A stretch of 64,000 bases of DNA from Winogradskyella marina (lineage in GTDB: Bacteria > Bacteroidota > Bacteroidia > Flavobacteriales > Flavobacteriaceae), in NCBI RefSeq assembly GCF_015645385.1, contig NZ_JADOET010000001.1:496001-560000 (forward strand). The letters are read 5' to 3'. Of this stretch, positions 26,094 to 35,452 are shown piece after piece. Made by a program: the position numbers and the translations under genes. Under the pieces are notes generated by a model. It saw only the letters and a program-made list of their open reading frames with translations. It was not told the origin of the DNA and searched no databases. How positions within the stretch are numbered: the stretch's first letter is position 1; every line of letters begins with the position of its first letter.

Positions 26094-27770
26094 TTATTCT
26101 TTCTCCAATAATACAACTTCAAAATTGGAATTTATAGTTACAGTTCCATTTTCTACGGTTGCTGTTTCCCCTGAATACGTATCACGAAGCATTACTCTTT
26201 CTTGAAAAACGTTAGAGACATCAATTACTTTTTTACCTTTTTCAAGATCTAAACCTATAACAACTTTATCTTTAAAATCTTCGTTTTCGTAGCTTCTATA
26301 AAAGTAATACGGTTCTTCAGTTATCATTTGATGCGTTCCTGCACCAATTGAAGGATGCTTAGCTCTAAATTGACCTAATTTTTGCCAATGCGTCAACACT
26401 TCTTTTGTTCTTTTTCGTTTGGCTATAGAATCCCAATTCATAAATGAGCGTAAGGTGGCATCGCCTTCTGTACCTTCAATAACTAAAGATCTTGCAGATT
26501 CATCACCATAATACACTTGGGATGTTCCTGGTGATAACAATAATTTATTGGCAGTTTCAAATGGTTTTTTTCTTTGAGCATCAAAAGGTTGACCATCATC
26601 ATGTGAACTTAGATAATTCACGGTTCCGAATCCTTTCAATTCATCATGTAGAATAGCATTGTAATGCGTAAATAAGTCTTCGTAACTTTTGTCTTTTGAA
26701 TTGTATTTGAACTCAAAATTGATCAAACTTTGAAAACTTGGCGGATCAAAATAATTAACTTTTCTGTCTCCGAAATCAAACTCCTGACCTGTGCTTACTC
26801 CATAGTTGTAGACTTCACCAAGCAGATAGAAATTGTTATCATCTAAAACTAGTTCAGGATTATTCTTTTTGAATTCTGCAAAAGCATAATCACACTCAAC
26901 TTTAAACTCTACCCAAACATTTTCTTCTGTATGTTTTACAGTATCCACGCGATAACCATCAACACCAAATTCTGTGATGTAATCCGTAAGCCATTTCATA
27001 ATGTAAAAACGAGGTGCTCTAGGATGACCTGTACGCTTGAAAAATTCGTCGAGCTCTTTAACTTCTGTTTCGTAACGTCCTTCTGCTTTCCATTTTTCTA
27101 CCAATTGTGGAGGTAAGTCAACATCGTCATTACTTTCTGTTCTAATGTCTGGAAGATTGGCCACTAAGGTACAACTAACTGTATTTTCATAATTATCATA
27201 AGTACATTGTTGGTCAGTACGAACCCATTCTTCTGGCCAAACAGGATCTTTTTCTGTTACTGGTCCTGTATGGTTAATAACCGCATCCAACACAATTCTA
27301 ATACCTTTGGCATGAGCTTCTTTTACCAGCTCGTGTAAATCTTCTTTGGTTCCAAAATTTGGGTCGATGTTAGTCCAGTCTTTGGTCCAATAGCCATGAA
27401 ACCCGTAACTTAAACCTGTACCTTCATCGGTTGCACCATGGATTTGCTCAACTATTGGTGTCATCCAGATAGCATTAATACCTAAATCTGTAAAATACCC
27501 TTCTTTTACTTTCTGTGTTATGCCTTTTATATCACCACCTTGAAACCCTCTTAATTTCCCAGGTTCTTTTGTTCGATTATAATTAACGTCATTTTCAGAT
27601 TTGCCACTGTTGAATCTATCTGTTAGTAAAAAGTAGAGATTTGCACCTTCCCATATAAAAGGTGTTTCTATAGGCTGCGCTGTTTCTACAGCAGCAATTT
27701 TGTTTTCCGTGTCCTTATTTTTGCAGCTCAAAGTGATTAGGATTAGGGTTAATAAAATTAGTTTTTTCAT
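26094..27770 (-). CDS. GH13 alpha-amylase-type lipoprotein
   Basis: 558 residues. Lipoprotein signal (MKKLILLTLILITLSC). GH13 conserved regions in order: IRIVLDAVINHTG, GVDGYRVDTVKHTEENVW (nucleophile Asp in RVD), YLLGEVYNYG (acid/base Glu) and NYLSSHDDGQPF (transition-state Asp). It hydrolyses alpha-1,4 glucan or maltodextrin, most likely from the periplasmic face. It sits between another GH13 and GH97 with repeat-containing gaps. Its fine specificity is not assignable. Confidence 0.88.
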   Translation of the reverse strand: MKKLILLTLILITLSCKNKDTENKIAAVETAQPIETPFIWEGANLYFLLTDRFNSGKSENDVNYNRTKEPGKLRGFQGGDIKGITQKVKEGYFTDLGINAIWMTPIVEQIHGATDEGTGLSYGFHGYWTKDWTNIDPNFGTKEDLHELVKEAHAKGIRIVLDAVINHTGPVTEKDPVWPEEWVRTDQQCTYDNYENTVSCTLVANLPDIRTESNDDVDLPPQLVEKWKAEGRYETEVKELDEFFKRTGHPRAPRFYIMKWLTDYITEFGVDGYRVDTVKHTEENVWVEFKVECDYAFAEFKKNNPELVLDDNNFYLLGEVYNYGVSTGQEFDFGDRKVNYFDPPSFQSLINFEFKYNSKDKSYEDLFTHYNAILHDELKGFGTVNYLSSHDDGQPFDAQRKKPFETANKLLLSPGTSQVYYGDESARSLVIEGTEGDATLRSFMNWDSIAKRKRTKEVLTHWQKLGQFRAKHPSIGAGTHQMITEEPYYFYRSYENEDFKDKVVIGLDLEKGKKVIDVSNVFQERVMLRDTYSGETATVENGTVTINSNFEVVLLEKE

Positions 27771-27784
27771 GTGTTTTTATTATT

Positions 27785-27833
27785 ACTTCTCGATACAAAT
27801 TTGTTCATGCTTCACAAATTCACTCGAAGTGAC
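27785..27833. repeat. Dispersed palindromic repeat (TCTCGATAC/TCACTCGAAGTGA type)
   Basis: ACTTC (27785-27789) pairs with GAAGT (27826-27830), with an inner stem AATTTGT/ACAAATT, then GACGA. Lies just upstream of the GH13 start. Confidence 0.55.
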
Positions 27834-27851
27834 GATTATTTATTATTTTAT

Positions 27852-27882
27852 GACCTGCTAGGTTTATAAAATCTGCAAGGTC
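27852..27882. repeat. Dispersed palindromic repeat (GACCTGC-AGGTTT type)
   Basis: GACCTGCTAGGTTT, short loop, ATCTGCAAGGTC. Outer GACCT/AGGTC stem is intact with internal mismatches. Confidence 0.6.
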
Positions 27883-27897
27883 TTGAACTATTCAACT

Positions 27898-29793
27898 TTA
27901 TTTTTCAATTTTTAAAATAAACGACTCCAATGGTTTGATATCAATTCTAACTTCAGCCTTACCATTTTCTACTTTTAAAGTGGACGAATATGATTTATAC
28001 AATTGGTCTTTTACCTTGTATTCTCCATCTTCAAGTTTCAGTTTTTCGACTAAATCCTCTGGTAACTGCAACTCGAAACCATAGGTGTTTTCTGCATTGA
28101 AATTTGAAATAATTATCAGTTTTTCATCGTCACTCCAACGAACAAAAGACAATACCTTATCATTGTACCATTCCGTATGTTGATGATTATAATGCTGAAT
28201 ATCTTGATAGTCGCCCATTAATGCCGAACTATTAATCGTGAAATTTAAAAGGCGTTTGTAAAAATCACGAAGGTCTTTTTCTGCTTCTGTGGATTGACCA
28301 CCGTCAAACTTTTTATCGTTTACCCAACGCACTTGACTTGGCACACTTCCGTAATCGAAAATTGACGTCCGCGTTGGATCTCCAAAACCTAAATCTTCTG
28401 CACCTGGCTCTCCGAATTCTTGTCCGAAATAAATCATGGTTGGTGCTGTTGATGATGTTGCCGAAACCACCATAGCAGGTTTTCCTTTAGCTGCACTTCC
28501 TGCAAAATCTGGACTCGCAATACGTTGTTCATCATGGTTCTCTAAAAAGTGAAGCATGTGATGTTCAATATCACCTAAATCAGCTAAAATTGGTGGAATG
28601 TTGTCTGTACTTCCATGACCTTGCATGACGTGTTTTAAGGTGTCATATAACTGTACTTTGTCATACAGATAGTCCATTTTTCCTCTTTTGATATAATCTC
28701 TATATAAACTCGGATTGTAAACCTCAGCTAATAAAAACGCCTCTGGATTTTCCATTTTCACATGCGAATTCATATAACTCCAAAACTCAACAGGTACCAT
28801 TTCTGCCATATCATAACGGAACCCATCGACGCCTTTTTCGGTCCAGTACAAGGCAATATCTTTAAATTTCACCCAAGAGCTTGGAACGGTTTTATCTTTC
28901 CAAAACTCATAATGTTTCTTATAATCTTCGTTCTCAAAACCGTTTGGCAATTCATCAAAATCTTTTCTACCCTCTGGTGAAACACCATAATTCACTTTAA
29001 CAGTTTCATACCAATCATTAATATCGGGTTGCGATGCTCTTGAACCATTTCCTGTCCATTTTGCTGGAATTTCTTCAAACTTACTATCTGCCATAGGGTG
29101 TTGTTCTCCTCCTAAAGGCTGATAACCATGTTTCCATTCAGGAACTACAAAAGCCTCTCCTGGATTGTAATAGAAATTATTATTAACGTCGTAGGTTTTT
29201 GTTTTATCATCTTCAGCTCCAAAATCTGACGTACCTTCAGGGTTGGTTAAACTTTGATAATTTCGGGCAACGTGATTTGGAACGATATCAATAATCACTT
29301 TTAATCCGGCTTTATGCGAACGCTCAATTAACGCTTCAAATTCTTGTAATCGATTCTCGACATTTACAGCTAAATCTGGATTTACGTTATAATAATCCTT
29401 AACCGCGTATGGTGAACCAGCCCGACCTTTTACGATGTCTGGATCATCGTTTGAAATCCCAAATTCGGTATAATCTGTAATGACATCGTGATGTGGCACT
29501 CCTGTATACCAAATATGCGTCACACCTAAATCCTTGATTTCGTTTAAGGCTTTATCCGTAAAATCGTTAAATTTTCCAACTCCATTTTCTTCCAGAGTTC
29601 CCCAAGGTTTATTAGTGGTATTCGTATTTCCGAATAAACGTGTAAAGACTTGATAAACGACTTCCTTTTTCTTCATGTTTTGTTTTATTTCTTCACTTCG
29701 AATGTGCTCAGTGACCGTTTCATTCGATTCGTTTTTGCAAGATAATATAGTAAATGTTACTAATGCAATTATGAGTATTTTATAGTTTTTCAT
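27898..29793 (-). CDS. GH13 alpha-amylase-type lipoprotein
   Basis: 631 residues from MKNYKILIIALVTFTILSC, a lipoprotein signal; the upstream in-frame Met at 29826 would overlap a palindromic repeat. GH13 regions: LKVIIDIVPNHVARNY, KGVDGFRYDMAEMVPVEFW (nucleophile Asp in RYD), FLLAEVYNP (Glu) and HFLENHDEQRI (Asp). The catalytic core begins near KKEVVYQVFTRLFG. It likely cuts maltodextrins in the periplasm. It is 61 bp downstream of the GH31 gene. Confidence 0.88.
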   Translation of the reverse strand: MKNYKILIIALVTFTILSCKNESNETVTEHIRSEEIKQNMKKKEVVYQVFTRLFGNTNTTNKPWGTLEENGVGKFNDFTDKALNEIKDLGVTHIWYTGVPHHDVITDYTEFGISNDDPDIVKGRAGSPYAVKDYYNVNPDLAVNVENRLQEFEALIERSHKAGLKVIIDIVPNHVARNYQSLTNPEGTSDFGAEDDKTKTYDVNNNFYYNPGEAFVVPEWKHGYQPLGGEQHPMADSKFEEIPAKWTGNGSRASQPDINDWYETVKVNYGVSPEGRKDFDELPNGFENEDYKKHYEFWKDKTVPSSWVKFKDIALYWTEKGVDGFRYDMAEMVPVEFWSYMNSHVKMENPEAFLLAEVYNPSLYRDYIKRGKMDYLYDKVQLYDTLKHVMQGHGSTDNIPPILADLGDIEHHMLHFLENHDEQRIASPDFAGSAAKGKPAMVVSATSSTAPTMIYFGQEFGEPGAEDLGFGDPTRTSIFDYGSVPSQVRWVNDKKFDGGQSTEAEKDLRDFYKRLLNFTINSSALMGDYQDIQHYNHQHTEWYNDKVLSFVRWSDDEKLIIISNFNAENTYGFELQLPEDLVEKLKLEDGEYKVKDQLYKSYSSTLKVENGKAEVRIDIKPLESFILKIEK

Positions 29794-29810
29794 TTTTTTA
29801 TAAATATGAG

Positions 29811-29849
29811 ATTTCTCGTCGTTCATGCTTCACTCTGTCGAAATGACAA
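29811..29849. repeat. Dispersed palindromic repeat (TTTCTCGTC/TGTCGAAATGACA type)
   Basis: ATTTC (29811-29815) pairs with GAAAT (29840-29844), followed by GACAAC. Placed between the GH31 and GH13 genes. Confidence 0.5.
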
Positions 29850-29854
29850 CAACA

Positions 29855-32284
29855 TTATCTTTTTAGTTTGATTTTGATTTTTGAATTTTCACTTGGATTA
29901 CGTTCTATAGCAATTTTCAGTAATTTTGAATCTTCATCCCATACAAATTGACGACTTGGACCAACAATCACACTTTTGGGTTTTTCATTGAGTCCATGGA
30001 TTAGCAAATAAAACACTCGACCTTTTGTTTCAAGATTTTCACCTATAGTATCGTTGATATGAAATTCTAAATGTCTTCCTTTCTTTGTCATATCAAATGA
30101 AAGCAATTCATAATTTTCATTTTGAATTGGATTTGAAGACATCCCATTGTCGGTATAAATTTGAGCTGAACTTGTTGTTATAGAATCATCATAGTAATAA
30201 TGTACATGGTAATGCGTGTCCTTATAATTAACGAAGGTTTGGACCAACTCTGCTTCCGGAATAAAAGCACCTGCTCTCACATACGTTGGAATTGAATTTT
30301 CTTTTAATTGAACCGTTTTAGTTTGTCCGCCTTCAATTCGTTCATGCGTGTATAAATCGAACCACACATTATCCTTTGGAAAATAAACCTCTTGTTCTGT
30401 TATACCTGCTTCTAAAACTGGTGACACCAAAATGTCATTTCCCCATAAATAGGTTTTTGAATACGTAAACAATTCAGGATTATCAGATTCCTCAAAAAAC
30501 AATGGTCGCATTAAAGGTTTTCCAAATTGGTTATTTTCATAAACCAAATTGTAATTATAGGGCAATAATTTGTAACGTAATTCAATAGCTTCTTTAGCTA
30601 ACGCTTTTGCTTTTTCGCTTCTAAAAATAGGTTCACTTGGTACATCTTCTTGTGCGTGTGGCCTAAATATTGGGTTAAAAACACCGTATTGTAACCAGCG
30701 TACATAGAGTTCATCATCGAGATTATCTCCTGCGAATCCTCCTAAATCAGAATGCATATATGCTAAACCTTGCATGCCCATTTGTAGGGCAATTTCAGGT
30801 TGACTTTGTAAGCCTCCCCAAGTTCTGTTAACATCGCCAGACCAAGGAATCATGCCGTAACGTTGTGAACCAGAACAACCTGCTCGCATTAAAATGAAGG
30901 GTCTTGTATTTGGAAAATCGCGTTCATAACCTTCATAGACTAATCTTGCCCAATCGTGACCGTAAGTATTATGGACTTCATTGGCCGAACCTGTGTGATG
31001 CTGTACCCAATTTGGATGTACTTCCGGCTCTCCTAAATCTCCCCAAAATCCTGCAACGCCTTTGTTAGCTAATCCTTTGTAGATGTCCCAAAACCATTTT
31101 TCGCCTTCCGGTTTGTAAATATCTATGAGTCCGGTGTTGCCAAAATAGAAATCGTATTTGGCTGGATTTCCAATAGAGTCCTTAGCTAATACGTCTTTTT
31201 CTACAGCTTCATCCCATTTTTTAGACGTTGTTAAAACAAAAGGTTCGGTAATAGTGATGGTTTTTACACCTTTAGTATTGAGACGTTCTACCATGCCTTC
31301 AAAATCTGGAAAAGAATCTCTAAAGACTTCCAAATTTCCCATGGTGCCTTTTAGGTCTTTTCCAAACCAATATAAATCGAGAATAATCGCATCAACAGGA
31401 ATGTCTTCGTCTTTGAATTTATCAATCGTCATTTCTACTTCTTCTTGAGAATGATACCCAAAACGACTTGAAAAATTACCCAAAGCCCAACGTGGTAACA
31501 TGGGTTGTTTTCCTGTTAAATCGGTGTAATTATCCATCATATCCATCCAAGAATCACCAACAATCACTTGATAGGTTTTTCTTCCTGACACTGTTTCATA
31601 GGTTAAAGTATTATCGCCTTTGCTGTCTAAGTCCAAGTAGCCGATTGGTGCATTATCAAAATGAATCATGTATTTATGAGACGACAAGACTATTGGCATC
31701 GTATAATTCATTAATTCACTATGCGTTTCGTAACCGTAATGAGCTCTGTTGTACAATGGCAAACGGTTTCCTCTTCGATTCATACCCAAAGCTCTGGCTC
31801 CTCCTCCATACAGTATTTCGTCTTTAGTGACATTGAATTCTATTTTTTCGGTGGAATCAGCTACAATGTTGCCATTTACCATTTCCATGGGTTGGTGTTC
31901 ACTTTTATAATAGCCTCGTTTTTCGGATGTGATGAGTTGGTCTTTGTAGTAGTAGGCTATTTGGAATGGGCTTTTGGTGATTTTAACTTTTAAGTCATCG
32001 GTACGAATCGTAGCAGATTGTTCATCTTCATCTAACAATGAATATTCAATATTAGATTCTAAAACTACGGCATGAGAATTAGAGTTTTCAACTTCATTTT
32101 TTGGAATAAAGGTTGTTTCTATGATTTCAGAAGAATAACGTGAAATTATATATTTACCGTCATTTACGTTTATTTCAAAATGGGTATTTTTATCTTCAAT
32201 ACTTTTAAAAATACGCTCTACATTTTGAGCCGTTATTGAAACCGTGAATAATAGACTTATGATTAAGAAAATATTTTTTTTCAT
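29855..32284 (-). CDS. GH31 alpha-glucosidase
   Basis: 809 residues. Signal peptide (MKKNIFLIISLLFTVSITAQ). GH31 layout: N-terminal beta-sandwich, TIM barrel with nucleophile Asp416 in GFWGDLGEPE and acid/base Asp484 in WSGDVNRTWGG, then QPEIALQMGMQGLAYMHSDLGGFAG and C-terminal beta domains. It removes terminal alpha-linked glucose from oligosaccharides, probably in the periplasm because it lacks a lipobox. Within the glucan operon. Alpha-xylosidase activity is the alternative but fits the surroundings less well. Confidence 0.88.
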   Translation of the reverse strand: MKKNIFLIISLLFTVSITAQNVERIFKSIEDKNTHFEINVNDGKYIISRYSSEIIETTFIPKNEVENSNSHAVVLESNIEYSLLDEDEQSATIRTDDLKVKITKSPFQIAYYYKDQLITSEKRGYYKSEHQPMEMVNGNIVADSTEKIEFNVTKDEILYGGGARALGMNRRGNRLPLYNRAHYGYETHSELMNYTMPIVLSSHKYMIHFDNAPIGYLDLDSKGDNTLTYETVSGRKTYQVIVGDSWMDMMDNYTDLTGKQPMLPRWALGNFSSRFGYHSQEEVEMTIDKFKDEDIPVDAIILDLYWFGKDLKGTMGNLEVFRDSFPDFEGMVERLNTKGVKTITITEPFVLTTSKKWDEAVEKDVLAKDSIGNPAKYDFYFGNTGLIDIYKPEGEKWFWDIYKGLANKGVAGFWGDLGEPEVHPNWVQHHTGSANEVHNTYGHDWARLVYEGYERDFPNTRPFILMRAGCSGSQRYGMIPWSGDVNRTWGGLQSQPEIALQMGMQGLAYMHSDLGGFAGDNLDDELYVRWLQYGVFNPIFRPHAQEDVPSEPIFRSEKAKALAKEAIELRYKLLPYNYNLVYENNQFGKPLMRPLFFEESDNPELFTYSKTYLWGNDILVSPVLEAGITEQEVYFPKDNVWFDLYTHERIEGGQTKTVQLKENSIPTYVRAGAFIPEAELVQTFVNYKDTHYHVHYYYDDSITTSSAQIYTDNGMSSNPIQNENYELLSFDMTKKGRHLEFHINDTIGENLETKGRVFYLLIHGLNEKPKSVIVGPSRQFVWDEDSKLLKIAIERNPSENSKIKIKLKR

Positions 32285-32297
32285 ATTTAGTTTTTAT

Positions 32298-32340
32298 ACC
32301 TACAAGGCTTTTGATTCCGATAGCTATCGGAACTTGCAGG
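32298..32340. repeat. Palindromic repeat with an 18-bp perfect palindrome nested inside
   Basis: ACCTACAAGG at the left and CTTGCAGG at the right form the outer arms of the ACCTGC-type element; between them sits TTCCGATAGCTATCGGAA (32315-32332), a perfect 18-bp palindrome. It looks like one repeat type inserted into another. Confidence 0.55.
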
Positions 32341-32361
32341 ATTGTTTTAATTGGGGCATTT

Positions 32362-32394
32362 AGACCTGCTAGGTTTAAAAAACCTGCAAGGTCT
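32362..32394. repeat. Dispersed palindromic repeat (AGACCTGC-AGGTTT type)
   Basis: AGACCTGCTAGGTTT, A-rich loop, AAACCTGCAAGGTCT. Good stem with two central mismatches. A second element in the same esterase-GH31 gap. Confidence 0.65.
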
Positions 32395-32407
32395 GCTTTA
32401 TTAGATT

Positions 32408-33397
32408 TTACTTTCCTAATAAAAATGTTAAGGGCTGATCTAAGCGTTTATTCCATGAATTTTCAGAATGATCTGTACCTTCAAAAAATAAGTTTTTAGA
32501 ATCAGAATTTGTATAACCTTTTGCTTTTAAAATCGCATCAACTCTTGGTGCATATTGCGGATAGTGTTCATCTAAGGTTTTATTGCCGTAATCGAAATAC
32601 AATTTATGCGAACCAGCTTCTGGTAAATTGGTTTCCATATACTTAAAAATCGCATCAGGCAAAGGGTTATTTTCTCTTGGTCCTGCACCGACCCAATGTG
32701 TTGACAAACACGCTGCACCTCCAAACACATCTGGATATTCACTTATAGCATACATAGACATTAAACCGCCCATACTAGAACCCATTATAAAGGTATTTTC
32801 CTTGTCTTTAGCCACGGCATAAGATTTATCAATAACAGGTTTTAATTCTTCAACGATAAACTTCAAATAATTATCACCATTAAAATTTGAATCCACGTCG
32901 GCATTAATAGCTTCTTTTAATAAGTTTTCTTGGACGGATTCATCTAACATTTTAAAGGCCTTTTCAGGAAACAAATCTTGCCAACGAATTTTTGGAATGT
33001 TATGAATGCCAACAACTATAAAATCTTCAACTTTTTCTTCTGCCATTAATTTTGAAGCCCATTCATCCACTTTCCACTCTTGTTTGTTCCAAGTGGTTAA
33101 TGAATCGAATAAATTCTGACCATCGTGCATATAGAGTACAGCATATTTTTTAGTTTCAACATAGCTTTCTGGAATCCAAATATCTACTGCTCTAGATTGA
33201 ATATATTTTGAAGGAAAACTATCGACACGCAAAATATCCCCTTTAAAAAGGGTTGCACTTTTTAGGTGTATAAAATTTGGTGTTGGTGCGGTTGCTACAA
33301 TTTCGGATTCTGTGTTAGTAATCTCAATTGTTTTTGTATCATCCTTGCATGATACTACAAATAAACAACACAGTAAAAATGATATTACAATTCTCAT
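32408..33397 (-). CDS. Esterase D-like alpha/beta hydrolase lipoprotein
   Basis: 329 residues. Lipoprotein signal (LLCCLFVVSCK). Putative-esterase family: YAVLYMHDGQNLFD, nucleophile Ser in FIMGSSMGGLMSM and a late His in TDHSENSW. It begins 1 base after the stop of the SusA-like gene, so translation is coupled. It may deacylate modified glucans or act on another ester; no substrate evidence exists in the sequence. Confidence 0.8.
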   Translation of the reverse strand: MRIVISFLLCCLFVVSCKDDTKTIEITNTESEIVATAPTPNFIHLKSATLFKGDILRVDSFPSKYIQSRAVDIWIPESYVETKKYAVLYMHDGQNLFDSLTTWNKQEWKVDEWASKLMAEEKVEDFIVVGIHNIPKIRWQDLFPEKAFKMLDESVQENLLKEAINADVDSNFNGDNYLKFIVEELKPVIDKSYAVAKDKENTFIMGSSMGGLMSMYAISEYPDVFGGAACLSTHWVGAGPRENNPLPDAIFKYMETNLPEAGSHKLYFDYGNKTLDEHYPQYAPRVDAILKAKGYTNSDSKNLFFEGTDHSENSWNKRLDQPLTFLLGK

Positions 33398-33398
33398 C

Positions 33399-35342
33399 CT
33401 AATTAATTTTTGTTGTTAAAATCACACTTCCTTTTTCATCTAATGTAATACTCGAATTCCAAATTAGTGTTTCATCAGAAATGATATTTTTTAACGTTTT
33501 TCCATTTAACTCTAATTCTTCAAACCGCTCTAAATCTAGTTCAAGAGGGTTTTCGTTTTTATTGATGATGTGAACAACGGTTTCATTTCCTCCTATCCTT
33601 GCTAATATATAAATACCATCTTGGGGTGCAAAGTGAATAGTTTTACCAGCGTGAATGGCTTTACTATTCTTTCTGTAATTCAACAATTTTTTAAGATAAG
33701 ACTGCATGTCTTTTTGATCTGCAGTTAAACCTTCTCCTGTAAATGTATTTACAGTATCTCCTTGCCAACCACCTGGAAAATCGGTTCGGATTAATCCATG
33801 ATCTCCAGGATTGTCAAAATCATCCATCAAGATTTCTGTGCCGTAATATATTTGTGGAATTCTTGGTAGCATCAGTAAATAACTTAAAGCCATTTTGGTG
33901 TTTGTAACATCACCATTAAATTCTGTAAACACACGACTCTTATCATGGTTATCTAAAAATGCCATAATACCTTTTGGCGATGTGTATGCGAAATCATTGG
34001 CTAAACCTTCGTACATTTTTACGAGGCCTTGGTCCCACGATTCTTCTTCATTTAGTGCATCAACGATATGCTTTTGCATGGCAAAATCCATAGTTGATTT
34101 TAAATTAGAATCGTAACCATCTTTATTTTTTTTACCGTCTTGCCAATAGCCAATGAGCAACGGGTTATAACTCCACTCTTCTCCTACTATAGAAAAATTA
34201 GGGTATTCATTCATAATCGCACCTGCCCAATTGCTCATAAATGCTTTATCAGGATATGGATATGTATCTTGACGAATACCTCCTAAACCTAAGGTTTCTA
34301 CCCACCAAATACTATTTTGAATAATATAGTTGGCCATAAATGGGTTACGCTGATTTAAATCTGGCATACTAGACACAAACCAGCCATCTGCCATTTCTTT
34401 ATTATCTATTTTAGACGTGTAAGGATCTTGGTTTGTAGTCCGTCTATGGTTTGATGTTTTAGTCACCTTCCAATCCCAATTATCTATATTTTCTTCATAA
34501 TTCTCTTGGTCGTTAACCCAATCATTAAACGGTAAATCTTCCATCCACCAATGGTACAAACCACAATGATTAGCTACTTGATCCATGATGAGTTTCATGT
34601 TGCGAGACCTTAAATCATCAGCTAATTCTTTATATTCATCTATCGTCCCAAATCGAGGATCCACTTTATAAAAATCGGTCATGGCGTAACCATGATACGA
34701 ACCGCTTGGCATATCATTAATTAAAACAGGACATGGCCAAACCGTTGTAAAGCCCAAGTCTTCTATATAATCTAGATTTTCAATGATGCCTTGTATATCT
34801 CCACCATGACGCGCGTAATCGTCTGTTCTATCAATGCCTTGTTGCAATAAGCCTTCTACCTCATCATTATCAGGATTGGCATTTGCAAAACGATCTGGTG
34901 TAATAAGGTAAATAGCATCTGAACTATCGAAACCAATATAGTCTTCTGCAGATTTTTCTCTTGACTTTAACTCGTAAGTTTGAAGTAACTCTGAACCGTC
35001 TTCTAGCTGAAATGTAATATTAAATTGTCCTGCTTTTGCTGTTTCAGAAATTACGACATCTAAAAAGAGATAATTAGGACTGTCTGCTTGATGCGATTTT
35101 TTTAAGCTAACTCCTGCGTATGAAATTTTTGCTGTCGCTTTCCCAATATTAGGATGCTTTACTAGTAATTGTACGTCTTGATTTTTGAAACCAATCCACC
35201 AATTTGGTGGCTCTACTTTTTCAATATCATTTCTGATTTCTGTAATAGTTTCAGGAACTATTTTCTCTACTAAAGTGGTTTCTTTACATGAAAACACACT
35301 GACAACCATTAGAATTAAAAAGATTTGTTTTAGTGTTTTCAT
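33399..35342 (-). CDS. susA: GH13 neopullulanase/cyclomaltodextrinase-like lipoprotein (SusA-like)
   Basis: 647 residues. Lipoprotein signal (LILMVVSVFSC). An N-terminal domain of the cyclomaltodextrinase type (PPNWWIGFKNQDVQLLVKHP, about 40-135) precedes the catalytic barrel: MKLIMDQVANHCG, LGLGGIRQDTYPYPD (nucleophile Asp), SIVGEEWSYNP (acid/base Glu) and MAFLDNHDKSRV. The domain order matches SusA. It cuts maltodextrins and pullulan or cyclodextrin in the periplasm. Lies after GH65 with two repeats in the gap. Confidence 0.87.
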   Translation of the reverse strand: MKTLKQIFLILMVVSVFSCKETTLVEKIVPETITEIRNDIEKVEPPNWWIGFKNQDVQLLVKHPNIGKATAKISYAGVSLKKSHQADSPNYLFLDVVISETAKAGQFNITFQLEDGSELLQTYELKSREKSAEDYIGFDSSDAIYLITPDRFANANPDNDEVEGLLQQGIDRTDDYARHGGDIQGIIENLDYIEDLGFTTVWPCPVLINDMPSGSYHGYAMTDFYKVDPRFGTIDEYKELADDLRSRNMKLIMDQVANHCGLYHWWMEDLPFNDWVNDQENYEENIDNWDWKVTKTSNHRRTTNQDPYTSKIDNKEMADGWFVSSMPDLNQRNPFMANYIIQNSIWWVETLGLGGIRQDTYPYPDKAFMSNWAGAIMNEYPNFSIVGEEWSYNPLLIGYWQDGKKNKDGYDSNLKSTMDFAMQKHIVDALNEEESWDQGLVKMYEGLANDFAYTSPKGIMAFLDNHDKSRVFTEFNGDVTNTKMALSYLLMLPRIPQIYYGTEILMDDFDNPGDHGLIRTDFPGGWQGDTVNTFTGEGLTADQKDMQSYLKKLLNYRKNSKAIHAGKTIHFAPQDGIYILARIGGNETVVHIINKNENPLELDLERFEELELNGKTLKNIISDETLIWNSSITLDEKGSVILTTKIN

Positions 35343-35364
35343 CGTGCTTTTAATAGTTTTTTTT

Positions 35365-35397
35365 AGACCTAGTAGGTTTTAGAAACCTGCTCGGTCT
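35365..35397. repeat. Dispersed palindromic repeat (AGACCTAG-AGGTTT type)
   Basis: AGACCTAGTAGGTTT, short loop, AAACCTGCTCGGTCT. Followed by a T-run on the plus strand. Lies just upstream of the SusA-like gene. Confidence 0.6.
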
Positions 35398-35412
35398 TTT
35401 TTTTGAAAAACC

Positions 35413-35435
35413 TGTCAGGTTTTAAAAACCTGACA
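35413..35435. repeat. Dispersed palindromic repeat with 10-bp stem TGTCAGGTTT
   Basis: TGTCAGGTTT (35413-35422) and AAACCTGACA (35426-35435) form a perfect stem with a 3-base loop, adjacent to the previous repeat in the same gap. Confidence 0.6.
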
Positions 35436-35452
35436 AGAAAATCTATATTCAA

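Noticed and set aside
31468-31827. 119-codon forward frame antisense to the GH31 gene
   Set aside because: Entirely inside a well-supported GH31 gene on the other strand, with no family features.
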